Assembly (NCBI GenBank): GCA_039566865.1
Contig: CM076953.1
Location: 1,612,001 to 1,676,000, forward strand
Length of the DNA: 64,000 nt
From: Aurelia coerulea
Lineage: Eukaryota; Cnidaria; Scyphozoa; Semaeostomeae; Ulmaridae
Reading direction: 5' to 3'
The translations under genes were made by a program, and so were the position numbers. Shown here in pieces: positions 1 through 10,300 of the stretch (position 1 is the first letter of the stretch; every line of letters starts with the position of its first letter). The notes beneath the pieces were generated by a model. It searched no databases. It saw nothing but the letters and a program-made list of their open reading frames with translations, and was not told where the DNA came from.

Positions 1-90
1 TGATGAGATAAAGTCAAGCCAATCTATGGCCTCGTTAAAAGTTCAAATCAAGTGATGGAATGGAGATAATTGCATTTGTAGCATTTGTAA

Positions 91-247
91 TAGACAATTT
101 GGGCAAAAGATGGCGGCGAGGAATGTTTTACCAAGATGCATTGCGTTCTGATAAAGATTCTTTAACGATTCTATAGGAATTCGATTAAAGAACGTAGTGT
201 ATCTTGGTAAAAAAATTCCTCGCCGCCATCTTTAGCGCAATCTTCTA
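91..247. mobile_element. Foldback MITE
   Basis: The two halves are near-perfect reverse complements. Each arm carries a core reading agatggcggcgagga and an inner block reading taccaagat. The element has no coding capacity. An open frame on the minus strand here is only a by-product of the palindrome. Confidence 0.7.
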
Positions 248-410
248 TTGGCAGAAATTGTAAATATTCTATTTTTGTAAATAGTTGGTTTGAATTAGTT
301 ACCCTATTCTCAGAGTAAACTATGTTTTTTGTATCCAACTTTAATAAATTCTTTATTACCATTATTCTGTATAAGGTAAGCTATAAAAACAACGATTTCT
401 CTCTTTAAAG

Positions 411-1700
411 CAGCCAATTGGCGACATATGCATTGCAAATGAAGATATTTCCGAACACTGTAGAATTAGCTAGTGCAATCATATCTTTCATACCATCGTT
501 CGAGGAAACGTATGTATCCCCCGTGCAGTAGGTTACTGCTCATGCGCAGTAGCATTTTGGGTTGGAACTCTGAAAGGCGCATGAGCATTAACCTACTGCA
601 CGGGGGACACGTAAGTTTCCTCGGACAAACCGTATCTCATCTCTCCAACAATTTAGCTTCAACAAGCGAAACCTCCCAATACGGGCTGAAGAAATTCTAT
701 GTTTGGAGAAGTATTGTTCAAATGCTGCCACAGCTGTTCTCTTTGGGATTCTTAAACTACCTGTCTAAAGAAGAAGTGTGTGCTCAAAAGTCTTGTTTAC
801 AGCCAAAATCATGTTTTGATCGTTCTTGCGCGTGCAAAGCATTATGTAAAGCTCAAGGTCTTTGAAGTCTCTCCTGCTTCCATCGTTGAGAGCCCCGCAA
901 GCACAACGTCTTTGAAGTCTCTCCTGCTTCCATCGTTGAGAGTCCCGCACGCACAAACTCTCCTGCTTCCATTGTTTAGAGTCCCGCAAACAGACTTAAA
1001 GGCAAACTATCCCCTTGATGAATGAAAGAAATCGATAAAGATCTCTATTGAATATTCCACAAATTTACGCTAGCGGTGCAAAAACAATAGGCAATGGCAC
1101 GTGCCGCACCATATTTGGGTAACTGATCTCGTCCTTAAATGCTTTAAGAACTGGATCTGAATCACTCGTGGCTATTTTTGTAATTCAAACAGAGTCGACC
1201 TCATTATTGTTGGGGAGATGAAGTGCTGACCCTATTGTTTTGATACATTGTGTTTCAGCTTTGTTGAGAGCGAACCGACGTGGGGGGCTTACGTTGTCAT
1301 GCGCATCGCTGCTTTTGTTTCTTCCTTTGTTTTCAACGTTCAAGCTAATTTTGCATATTACGTAAGTGACGTAAATCGTTACTGCGCATGCGATCTGGAG
1401 CTCTTTTTGGGGGATTCCTCGAGGCTTTCAACTTAGCCTGTTTGTATCCCCAACAAATTAAGAGATGATCCGAAGCTCCGAGCCTTTAATGGTCTCCAAA
1501 TCATCAATTTTGAAAATCCTCGCAGGTATCCACTTCAACGCAGATGCAAATTGTGGATTTGAATAATAACAAGGGAAAAAACCTACTTTCGTACGAATTA
1601 TGTAGTGTACTAACAAGCCTAGCACAGTCATCTAATCTTCACAAAAAACTTACTTTCGCTGGCTTGAATGTCTTGAAAGAAACTCTACGTGCTTTACTAG
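411..1700 (+). CDS. Unidentified gene, partial (three putative exons)
   Basis: I do not recognise this protein. Three stretches read as helical, coding-like peptide and join in phase. Exon a (about 411-509) contains LQMKIFPNTVELASAIISF and ends in phase 2 at gtatgt. Exon b (657-762) contains RAEEILCLEKYCSNAATAVL. Exon c starts at 1526 after tcctcgcag and contains NLLSYELCSVLTSLAQSS, followed by a leucine-rich helix; its 3' end near 1700 is uncertain. The a-b intron is almost exactly a foldback MITE, and the donor lies inside the MITE. The b-c donor (gtctaa) is weak. The peptides suggest an alpha-helical repeat protein, but no family can be named. The gene appears to enter from the left edge. 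Two possible terminal exons are described at 4860-5031. Confidence 0.4.
491..640. mobile_element. Foldback MITE, cgaggaaac family, copy 1
   Basis: The ends are cgaggaaacgtatgt and its inverted partner. The arms continue through cccccgtgcagtaggtta. A second, better-preserved copy lies at 37165-37335. In this copy the left arm supplies a gtatgt that can act as a splice donor for the surrounding plus-strand gene. Confidence 0.75.
858..992. repeat. 50-bp tandem repeat, about 2.6 copies
   Basis: The unit includes ctctcctgcttccatcgttg. Two full copies at about 858-957 are followed by a partial copy. Open frames on both strands across it are repeat by-products. Confidence 0.8.
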
Positions 1701-1939
1701 ACTTGTTACGTTATAACCAATCATTGGCAAGAGAAATATCATGTGACCACAAAAACAGGTCATGTGACCATAATGAAGCTCTGTGATTGGTACCACAAGA
1801 AGTTGTGGTAATTGGCCCCAATTGGCTGGAAAGCCATGAGTCCTGGTATGAGCGAGTGGGTGGGTGTGATAGCGATTACTAGGAATCAACGTAATAAGTC
1901 TAGTGCTTTACTATACTTCAGCAGTGTGCTCTTTCGTCA

Positions 1940-2053
1940 TTGTAAATATGGTATTAGAGCTTCTATCACTATTGTGTACATTCGAAAATTCTACAAAATG
2001 TAGCATAATATCGTTCGCTTCTGATTCTTTTCAAAATAGCTAAAAGGTCTCTC
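1940..2053. mobile_element. Partial MITE of the 'tagaccttttagc' family
   Basis: This stretch matches the right half of the most frequent MITE in the window, with agagcttctatcactattg, tctacaaaatgtagca and tagctaaaaggtct. The left half is missing or degraded. Full copies lie at 4507-4705, 9565-9752, 14973-15143, 37590-37725 and 38764-39668. Confidence 0.65.
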
Positions 2054-2701
2054 ACTAGTCAATTGAAAAAAATTGACTCTGATCAAGCCTAGTTTCCATA
2101 TGATCGTTTCGATGAACAAACAACTTTGAGAGAAGACATTTTCGCATTGTTCACGTTTTTGCTGAAATGCGCGAATTTTCATTCCCGCAAATTATGCTAT
2201 TGTGGCAAAACGCGAAGGTTTATCCCCGTGAAATTTCCTTTTTTCCAAACATTTCGAGTTTCTACCAACTTGTGAAAGATTCCTCCAGCGAAACTTTCTT
2301 CCATCAAAGTAGATAGATACATATAAGTCCCAAAACTGTGCGTAAAACTGAAACTCTAAATTAGAGCTAATTCTATGCAGCTATGCAGAAAATGAGTTTC
2401 AAAAGACTTTGTTTTAATGCAGCCTTTAAGAAACTCGTAGCGAACTCTGAGTACTCAAAATCTGACAATTTCAAGAGCTTTTCAGTGCTGGCTCAAATTC
2501 ATATTTGCTATAAAAAATACGTGTAAATAAAAACAAACGAAGAAACATGAATTGTACTTTGAACAGACCATGATATTTCACAACTTTTCGAGCCCCGATG
2601 CCATATGGAATCGTGTGATTATTAAAATCAACGAAATATCCATATAAACATAACATACAAACATCCATATGCAACAATCCATAAATATATAAAAGAAAAA
2701 C

Positions 2702-2785
2702 CTGCGTCTGGATACTGTTGTCTGTACATTCTTGTGTCTTGTAAATGCCTAAAGCTTCTATCTAAAACTTTCTCTTGGGTTCGTT
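2702..2785 (-). CDS. Candidate extra exon of the CUE-domain gene
   Basis: On the minus strand, a pyrimidine-rich tract ending ccttctttacaaag precedes a 28-codon open stretch containing EKVLDRSFRHLQDTRMYRQQ, which stops at a weak gtttttc donor. The acceptor phase fits the phase-1 end of the last confident exon of the minus-strand CUE gene (7361). The joined intron would be 4.6 kb and would overlap the putative plus-strand gene. It may be chance. Confidence 0.22.
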
Positions 2786-2974
2786 CTTTGTAAAGAAGGC
2801 AACAAGTAAGACTGAGCAACAGAAGTGACGATCTAGGAACTCAGAGGAGACCGATATACATAACAAATGATCTAAGGACAGGTGATTTCTCTCTGATTTA
2901 TCAACTAATGAACAAAGACAGAAGTAACACTCAAAACGAGGATAAGAATATCGGAAGGGGGTTTGTCTGGAAAA

Positions 2975-4315
2975 GGAGACATTCGCAAAGGACCCATGGG
3001 TTGATTCTCAAATAACACTCCGAGGGACTGTAAAGACTTGAGGAGGGCCCCCTCTTCTAGAAAAGGAGCCATTTGAAACATAGGGCTGGTCCTGGTGTAT
3101 TACTCTGAGGGGGGTAAAGATTTGAGGATGACCCTCTCTGCTGGAAAAAGGAGCTATTTGAAAAGAAGTCGCGCTGATCATGAAGTAACGCTCTGAGGGG
3201 ATACAAAGACTTGGAAAGGGCCATTTGAAAAAGAGGGCTGCTCCTGAGGTAACACTACGAGAGGATTAAAAGATTTGAGGAGGGCCCTCTCTGCTGGAAA
3301 GGAGCTATTTGAAAAGAAGTTGGGCTGATCATGAAGTAACGCTCTGAGGGGATACAAAGACTTGGGAAGGGCCATTTGAAAAAGAGGGCTGCTCCTGAAG
3401 TAACACTACGAGAGGATTAAAAGATTTGAGAAGGACCCTCTCTGCTGGAAAGGAACTATTTGAAAAGAAGTTGGGCTGATCATGAAGTAACGCTCTGAGG
3501 GGATACAAAGACTTGGGAAGGGCCATTTGAAAAAGAGGGCTGCTCCTGAAGTAACACTACGAGAGGATTAAAAGATTTGAGGAGGGCCCTCTCTGCTGGA
3601 AAGGAGCTATTTGAAAAGAAGTTGGGCTGATCATGAAGTAACGCTCTGAGGGGATACAAAGACTTGGAAAGGGCCATTTGAAAAAGAGGGCTGCTCCTGA
3701 GGTAACACTACGAGAGGATTAAAAGATTTGAGGAGGGCCCTCTCTGCTGGAAAGGAGCTATTTGAAAAGAAGTTGGGCTGATCATGAAGTAACGCTCTGA
3801 GGGGATACAAAGACTTGGGAAGGGCCATTTGAAAAAGAGGGCTGCTCCTGAAGTAACACTACGAGAGGATGAAAATATTTGCGGAGGGCCACCTCTTCTG
3901 GAAAGAAGCCATATGAAAAAGAGGCGGGAAAAGAGGGCTGCTCCTGAAGTAACACTACGAGAGGATTAAAAGATTTGAGGAGGGCCCTCTCTGCTGGAAA
4001 GGAGCTATTTGAGAAGAAGTTGGGCTGATCATGAAGTAACGCTCTGAGGGGATACAAAGACTTGGGAAGGGCCATTTGAAAAAGAGGGCTGCTCCTGAAG
4101 TAACACTACGAGAGGATGAAAATATTTGCGGAGGGCCACCTCTTCTGGAAAGAAGCCATATGAAAAAGAGGCGGGAAAAGAGGGCTGCTCCTGAAGTAAC
4201 ACTACGAGAGGATGAAAAGATTTGAGGAGGGCCACCTCTTCTAGAAAGAAGCCATATGAAAAAGAGGCGGGAAAAGAGGGTTGATTCTTCAGTAACACTC
4301 TGAAGATTGAAAACT
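2975..4315. repeat. Minisatellite with 151-bp unit
   Basis: Units repeat at exact 151-bp spacing from about 3178 to 3782, with words such as ctctctgctggaaaggagc and tgaggggatacaaagac. They then pass into a shorter related unit of roughly 85-95 bp from about 3870 to 4290. Divergent copies lie at 2975-3170. The minus strand of every unit carries a 65-codon open frame beginning MALPKSLYPLRALLHDQ. Because 151 is not a multiple of three, successive units are in different frames and the frames overlap, so a long repeat protein is unlikely. Confidence 0.9.
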
Positions 4316-4506
4316 TGATGGGGGCAAGATTCCCCTCTCACAAAAAAGTCACAAAAAATAACTGAGTTGTTTGTTATGATGTGAAAATTTGAGGGGCTTC
4401 CGTGTGATGAAGGTGAATGAAATGTTCTTAGCTTGGGAGCTTCGGAAAATTCGAAGAAACTTTCACATGGGAAAGAGCCACTGGAATAGCAGGAAAATGT
4501 TGAATC

Positions 4507-4705
4507 AATAGACCATTTAGCTGTTCTGAAAAGAATCAGAGTCAAACGATATTTTGCAACATTTTGTAGAATTTTCAAATATCCACAACAGAGATAGTAG
4601 CTCTAACGCCACTCGATCGAACCTCGCATATAAAGATGTATAAAAATAAAGCTCGATCCAGGCTCTCTTGTAGAATAGCTAAAAGGAGCTAAAAGGTCTA
4701 TTGTT
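4507..4705. mobile_element. MITE, 'tagaccttttagc' family
   Basis: The inverted ends read aatagaccatttagc and gctaaaaggtctatt. The interior has gaaaagaatcagagtc, acattttgtagaattttc and ctctaacgccactcgatcga, as in the other copies. The right end has a short duplication of agctaaaagg. Confidence 0.8.
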
Positions 4706-4859
4706 AAAACTGCTTGTAGTGAGAACGACATGGCATATTGTACTTTCCAGTTGCTTGTAGCACATCTCATATTTAAAATTATATCTCTGATGATGTTTAG
4801 AAGGTCTCCCTGCAAGCATCGTCTTAAAATGTGAGGGGTTCTGACCACAAATTACACGT

Positions 4860-5031
4860 CAAAAGCTTTTCATGCACGGAGTTTGATGCAAAATGATGGT
4901 GAGAAAAGGCCAGATTGAAGGAATATTTTGAACATGTGTGTGTTGCAGAAATTTTATCACAAGACAGCAAACAAAGCGACGAACCAGATTCGGCGAAGAA
5001 TCTTACAGCCAAGACAACCATTTTGATTTAA
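4860..5031 (+). CDS. Possible terminal exons of an unidentified plus-strand gene
   Basis: A penultimate exon ends at 4898 (AATGATG before gtgagaa, phase 1) after codons reading AFHARSLMQND. The last exon starts at 4949 after tgtgtgttgcag and reads EILSQDSKQSDEPDSAKNLT to a TAA at 5029-5031. The phases agree. The polar, Ser/Asp-rich end looks like a natural C-terminus. It could be the 3' end of the gene with exons at 411-1700, but the exons between are not resolved. The left boundary of the penultimate exon is not certain, and the protein is not recognised. Confidence 0.35.
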
Positions 5032-5329
5032 AAAACGCAGTTTCGGTGTCCTTAATCGCTGTGCTTGATCATAATGTCCGACATTACAAAGAAAACACAC
5101 TACATAATGAGAAGAAATCATATTTACAGAAGGTCAGAGGAAAAATAGCTCTTATCTTGAAATGTGTTTTTTGCCAGCTGTCTTCATGAATGTAAGTGCC
5201 GGAGGTGTCGCTGTAACTATCCAAAATTTTCGAGAGTGCCCTATGTCATGGTCAATGCCTATGTCAGTATCAAAGTGCCGTCTTCGCAACCTTCTTTGAG
5301 ACTTAAAAGATTTCCCTGCCTGCTGTGCC

Positions 5330-6020
5330 CCTGAATCAAAAGCCGCGCAGAACGCATTGCAATCCTCGCATATTTTGGACTCAAATGAAACAGTTACTAC
5401 TCAGCTCCTGAATCGAAGAAACAAAATCCACCAACCAAATCGTTACATTTATCCCTCTTCTATCGATTTTAACTAATGACTTCTCTGGAAAACCACCTTT
5501 GACATGCAAAAGGCGATGGTTTGCCCTACTGGTTTCAAGCCGGTTTTCCACTAGGCGGATTTTTCCGCGCGCAGCGGAGCGGCTGTTGTTTTTAGAATAA
5601 TGCACATTCCGTGGGAATTCCGTGTGTCCTCACCTTGATCAGCCATTTTGAATCCCTGTCTTGCTCATGGCTTTTCTTTTGATGTCATGTGTCAAAGCTT
5701 TCGAGCGATTTGATTGGTTGGCGCCGTCGAGCGCGGCGGAAAAGTTGAAGTCAATCCGACTTTCAAGTACGCGCGTAGCGGAGCGACAAGATGTGGTCAT
5801 TGTTTCTCAAAACAATGCAAATACAATAGCCGCTCCGCTTCGCGCTGAAAAATCCGCCTAGTGGAAAACCGGCTTCAGGACCACTTTTGCGGCTTTGTTT
5901 GCTTTGATTTACTGGTTGAGAGAATTTTCTTAGTCTGAACTCGCTAATCGCTTTGAATTGCGTTGTGAATCAAGCAACTGATGCTATTGTCTTGAAACAT
6001 CTGTCCTTGTTGCATTGCAG
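5330..6020. mobile_element. Long-TIR element, 'acagattttgta' family, degraded copy
   Basis: The right part contains the family words ttactggttgagagaattttc, ctaatcgctttgaattg and a degraded end tgaaacatctgtccttg. The left part matches the interior of the copy at 52640-52740 (cattgcaatcctcgc, tcagctcctgaatc). Another element is inserted inside it at 5538-5874. Confidence 0.6.
5538..5874. mobile_element. PIF/Harbinger-type MITE with TCA duplication
   Basis: The termini read agccggttttccactagg and cctagtggaaaaccggct, and the 3-bp sequence tca flanks both sides (5535-5537 and 5875-5877). Length is 337 bp. The 3-bp duplication and the end sequence match the style of the elements at 38863-39579 and 52452-52612. 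The interior is GC-rich near the ends (gcgcagcggagcgg) and has no transposase. Confidence 0.75.
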
Positions 6021-6049
6021 CAACCATTTATTTTGACTTACCTGTGCCA

Positions 6050-6203
6050 TCAGCAATCAGCCATCATAAATCAGCAATCATAAATCATAAATCAGCAATC
6101 ATAAATCAGCAATCATGAATCATGAATCAGCAATCATAAATCAGCAATCATAAATCAGCAATCATAAATCAGCAATCATAAATCAGCAATCATAAATCAC
6201 CAA
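6050..6203. repeat. 15-bp tandem array
   Basis: The unit aatcagcaatcataa is repeated about ten times with small variants (ataaatcataa, atgaatcatga). It is a simple satellite with no coding potential. Confidence 0.9.
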
Positions 6204-6351
6204 CCGCTTATCGGATTGACTCAAACAAGGTTTTAAACTCTAAGTTGAAGCCTATCCAATGCAACTGTGCACAAACAACACAATTGAACTTACAACTCCT
6301 CCACAACAGTCACACAAATGGGGCAGGGGCACAATATTTTGGGATAGCCTG

Positions 6352-6768
6352 TACACGTCTTTTATAAGAAACTGGTTCATAAGAAACTAGTACTACGATG
6401 ACCTAAAACTTAAGAAACTCTAATACTACGTTCAAGAAAAATTAAGAAACTCAAATTTCATTTAGAATAAGAATCGGCATATTGGAAGGTAGATTACGGT
6501 TCGCGCGGCATTTCTTAACTTCTGACTGTAAAAATTGGTAACTGTTTGCCTTAATGTGCATGGCTTATCCGTGATGACAATATCGATGAAAAATGCAAGC
6601 CCTTTGTCGATAAGAAGGCTCAACTTCCGAATCATAACGCAATGTTAGGCCCCCCTAAAAAAAACTAATTAAGAAACTTTTACTGCTAAAAGACCGACAT
6701 TTTCATGCGAAATTAAGAAACTTTTAGTAGTAAGTGCTTAGCCAAGTTTCTCATACAAAAATGTGTTT
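6352..6768. mobile_element. MITE, 'tacacgtttt..ataagaaac' family, copy 1
   Basis: The left end reads gtacacgtcttttataag and the right end is its inverted, diverged partner (caagtttctcatacaaaa, tgtgtttgta). The motif taagaaac recurs at least six times within it. Close copy at 24885-25292; diverged copy at 53150-53548. Confidence 0.75.
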
Positions 6769-6937
6769 GTATATATATTGATTGGCGAGTTTTCCTAATG
6801 TGAATCAACAAGATTAGTCCAAGGAACAAGTAAGATCCACAAACAGCAGCCGCTGCCTCACAGATGCTCACTCTGCCTCGACTTTCTGCATTATCAGAAA
6901 AATCTACTGGTGCAGAGGGGGCAATCCCCCCCCCCCA

Positions 6938-7322
6938 CAGGTAACGGGGAAAAATTTGTATAAAAGTAACAAGTACTTCAATCTATACTTCAGTGTTTAC
7001 CAAATTTGCTAATTTTGTCTAGATTTGTTTAGGCCAACCACGACAGTGTTTGCGATACAAAGAGTTCCAGGAGTGGAAACCGAAACTCTTTATATCACAA
7101 ACACTGTCGTGGTTGGCCTAAACGAATATAGACAAAATTAGCAAATTTGGTAAACACTGAAGTATAGATGGAGAACGAATCAAGACAAAATTAGCAAATT
7201 TGGTAAACACTGAAGTATAGATGGAGAACGAATCTAGACAAAATTAGCAAATTTGGTAAACACTGAAGTATAGATGGAGGTACTTGTTACCTTTATACAA
7301 ATTTTTCCCCGTTACCTGTGTC
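6938..7322. mobile_element. Inverted-repeat element with internal 53-bp triplication
   Basis: The outer arms are caggtaacggggaaaaattt and its reverse complement. The inner arms pair aggccaaccacgacagtgtt with aacactgtcgtggttggcct. On the right side a unit containing agcaaatttggtaaacactg is repeated three times, so expansion occurred in one arm only. The CUE gene's last confident exon begins 39 bp beyond the right end. Confidence 0.8.
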
Positions 7323-7360
7323 CCCCCGACCAAAATAGGGTTAAAATCTCAACTACTTAC

Positions 7361-10300
7361 GATTCAGTTCAATCTCACCCACACTATCCACGCCATCGAT
7401 CCCAGATACTGGTCGATGCGGAGGAGATATAAAGGTAGGCATTGGCCTCGCTCCTATGGGTGGAAATGACATCTCTTCTTTCCGTTGCTGGCTCTTCCTT
7501 ATAACTTCTGCTAGATGTGTGACGTCACTTGCTGACCTGGAAAACAAGAGCGACCAAAACAAAATGAAACAAAGCAGACGCATTCCAATACACAATAGAC
7601 CATTTTGACGACTGAAAAATGAGACTGGGGAGAACGGTTTGTTTTGGTAAATGGCGAATGCAAAGCTGCCACGGAGTTTCTATGAATGATAAATTTCCCT
7701 TTGCAGGAACGTTGGTTTTAAATTCATAGTTCATGGATCCATGGAATAAATTCATGGAATTGTAATCACGCACTTTTAGTTTGTTGTTTGTCTCTTTATG
7801 CTTATAAATATAGCCTCATGCTTTTGAAAAGTTGTATTCTGAAGATGGAGCACAGTATTGCTTCGAAATGTTAAACTTTGCAAAAACATGGCCTGGCCTT
7901 GAATAATTTAATAAAACTGAAAATGTCGCTAACTTGAATTTGTCTCTTATTTTTGGATTTTTCAGCCTGAAGATGATTTGGAAAGACTGAAATATGAATA
8001 AATGACAATAGTTGCAATCCTTGTTCTTAGATATTTGGTGAAAATTCATGGTTAAAAATCAAGAAATAATTGCCCATAGGGAAACCAATATTTCATAGGA
8101 ACCAATCCATTTTCATTTGCGGAGGGAAATTTCATTGCAACTTAGACAGGCGATGAGTCTTTATAGTGAATGGTTGGTTGATTCTCTTATTTCGTGACTA
8201 CGAACACCTTAATAATGGTTTGGAAATACTGCTCACCACCGTGTGTAATTTTAGAAACTAGCTGTTAACGAAGTTAAGTGAGTGCAGCTCAGAAGAATAG
8301 TCTGCCAACGCGGTTAAAGGGAAGATTCGAGTTAAAGTGAAAATTCCAAAAATTAGGTAACTATCAGTAAGAAATCTCAAGTAATCTCATGGCACTATTT
8401 TCTGCCATGTATCACATTCTTATCGTTAAAATCCGATGTATATTAAAGTGCCCTTCTTATGAAAAAGTGCCTTTGAAGTGCCGTGCCCCTTCAAATTGAA
8501 GATGCTGCCTACGTCCCTGAATATCTCTTTTCAATATCCAGAACTATAGACTTCTTTGCTTGATTCAAATCACAATCACAAATCCTCCAATCACAATATT
8601 CGTGAAAAAAGTAGCAAAATTGCAGTATTTTGCAAATTTCTTTCTACATACTACTGCAGTTTTATTTCATGTATCTTATCATAATTCTCATGTTTGAAAG
8701 GAAATTGTGCAAATTGCGCAAATTCTTTGAATGGAACTTGTGGAAATCGTTTCAATGGAAACCAGATAAGATTTTGGCATTGTTTGATTTTGAAGCAATT
8801 AGAACCAGCTGATTGAATTTGAATGTAGCCATAATTGTTTTGGTTGCCAAAGTAACTCTGCAAGTAGAAATACCTTTCGAATGACGCATTGCAGTTCTTG
8901 TGTTTTATCAAATCACAAACAGCTCCTCCGTGTAAATCAACAATGTTGCTGCGCAGGTTTAGTAGTGCCACATAACCAGATAATCCACCATGGGCTATTC
9001 GTGCTATCTAAATGGCCGCTTCGCTACGCTCGCTGCAATTATCAAACAACATTCTTACAAATTCCGATGCAGTGACCACAACTTACACATTGAGAAGGCA
9101 AAACACAGATGTCCATGTTTGCCAATCGAGGAACAATTGAGAACCATGTGCCCAGGCGATTGCATAGGGAATAAGGCCCGTTCTCTTACAGAAAGCCAAG
9201 CATGCGAGGAACTTAGAACGCTAAAATAAAAACACAACCCCTAACTGTTGAATCAGAATAATGCACACCCTTTGAAAGACTATTGTTTTCTGAATATCAG
9301 GCATTTTATAACGAAGAAATTTTTGTGACGTTGAATTTATCTATATTTGTAATTCTCAAAAAAGCATGAGCAAAATGACAAAAAGTCATTGGTTTCTTTG
9401 GTATCAGGTAGAATTCAATTAATTGCAGTCAATTTAGTGCTACGAATTTTCAAAAATGGGAACTTTTTTCTGATCTACCCAGTATATTTCATGTTGGTTA
9501 CTCATTGTTGTTCATTATCACTCCTGTTTTAACTTAAAACAATTGAATTTTCAATTTGCAGCAATAGACCTTTTAGTTAGCTATTCTGAAAAGAATCAGA
9601 ATCGAACGACATTGTGCTGCATTTTGTAGAAGTTTCGAATGTGCACAATAGTGATAGAAGCTCTAACGCCACTCGATCGAACGTCGCGTATCAAAATGTA
9701 TAAAAATAACGCTCGATCCAAGCTCTTTTGTAGAATAGCTAAAAGCTCTATACATGTATACATGTACCTGTGCATCTATCATTTGCCACGTCAATTACAA
9801 ATATTTAAAAGTTTTCTAATAGAAAAATAAATACAATACAATATATATTAAGGTTAAAAACGTAAAGGAAAACACCCCTAATTACAGTGGCAGAGATAGC
9901 ATTAAAAGGTCAAGATGACCTTAACTCATTAACAGTCCCTTCAGAGGTGCTGGTACAACGAAAAACATGAGAAAAAATACAAAATAGTAGTTGTTTTCGG
10001 TTTAAAACATGGTTTATACGACCATACCATGATCGGGAGGGATGATGACGAGTCTTAATAGTAGACATAAATGTCATCTTCCTCTTTTTGTATATTTTGG
10101 AAAGAATTCTCTTTGATCTTATGTTTGAACGTGTTGATATCGTTTGTTGATTTCAACTCAGACAAAAGACTATTCCATGTTTTAATAAAGGACATGCTTT
10201 GTGTTTGAAAGTACAACAAAAGTAGCACCATTGGGGATATAATTTAGTTTGCAATGCGGTACAATATTATGTGTTTTCATGGAAATCCTTATCTAAAAAA

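Noticed and set aside
3178..4578. Series of 65- to 207-codon minus-strand frames (MALPKSLYPLRALL...)
   Set aside because: They are generated by a 151-bp tandem repeat whose length is not a multiple of three. Successive frames overlap and shift, so this is not one protein.
6050..6203. Possible CRISPR-like array
   Set aside because: Units are directly contiguous without unique spacers, and the organism is eukaryotic. It is a simple 15-bp satellite.
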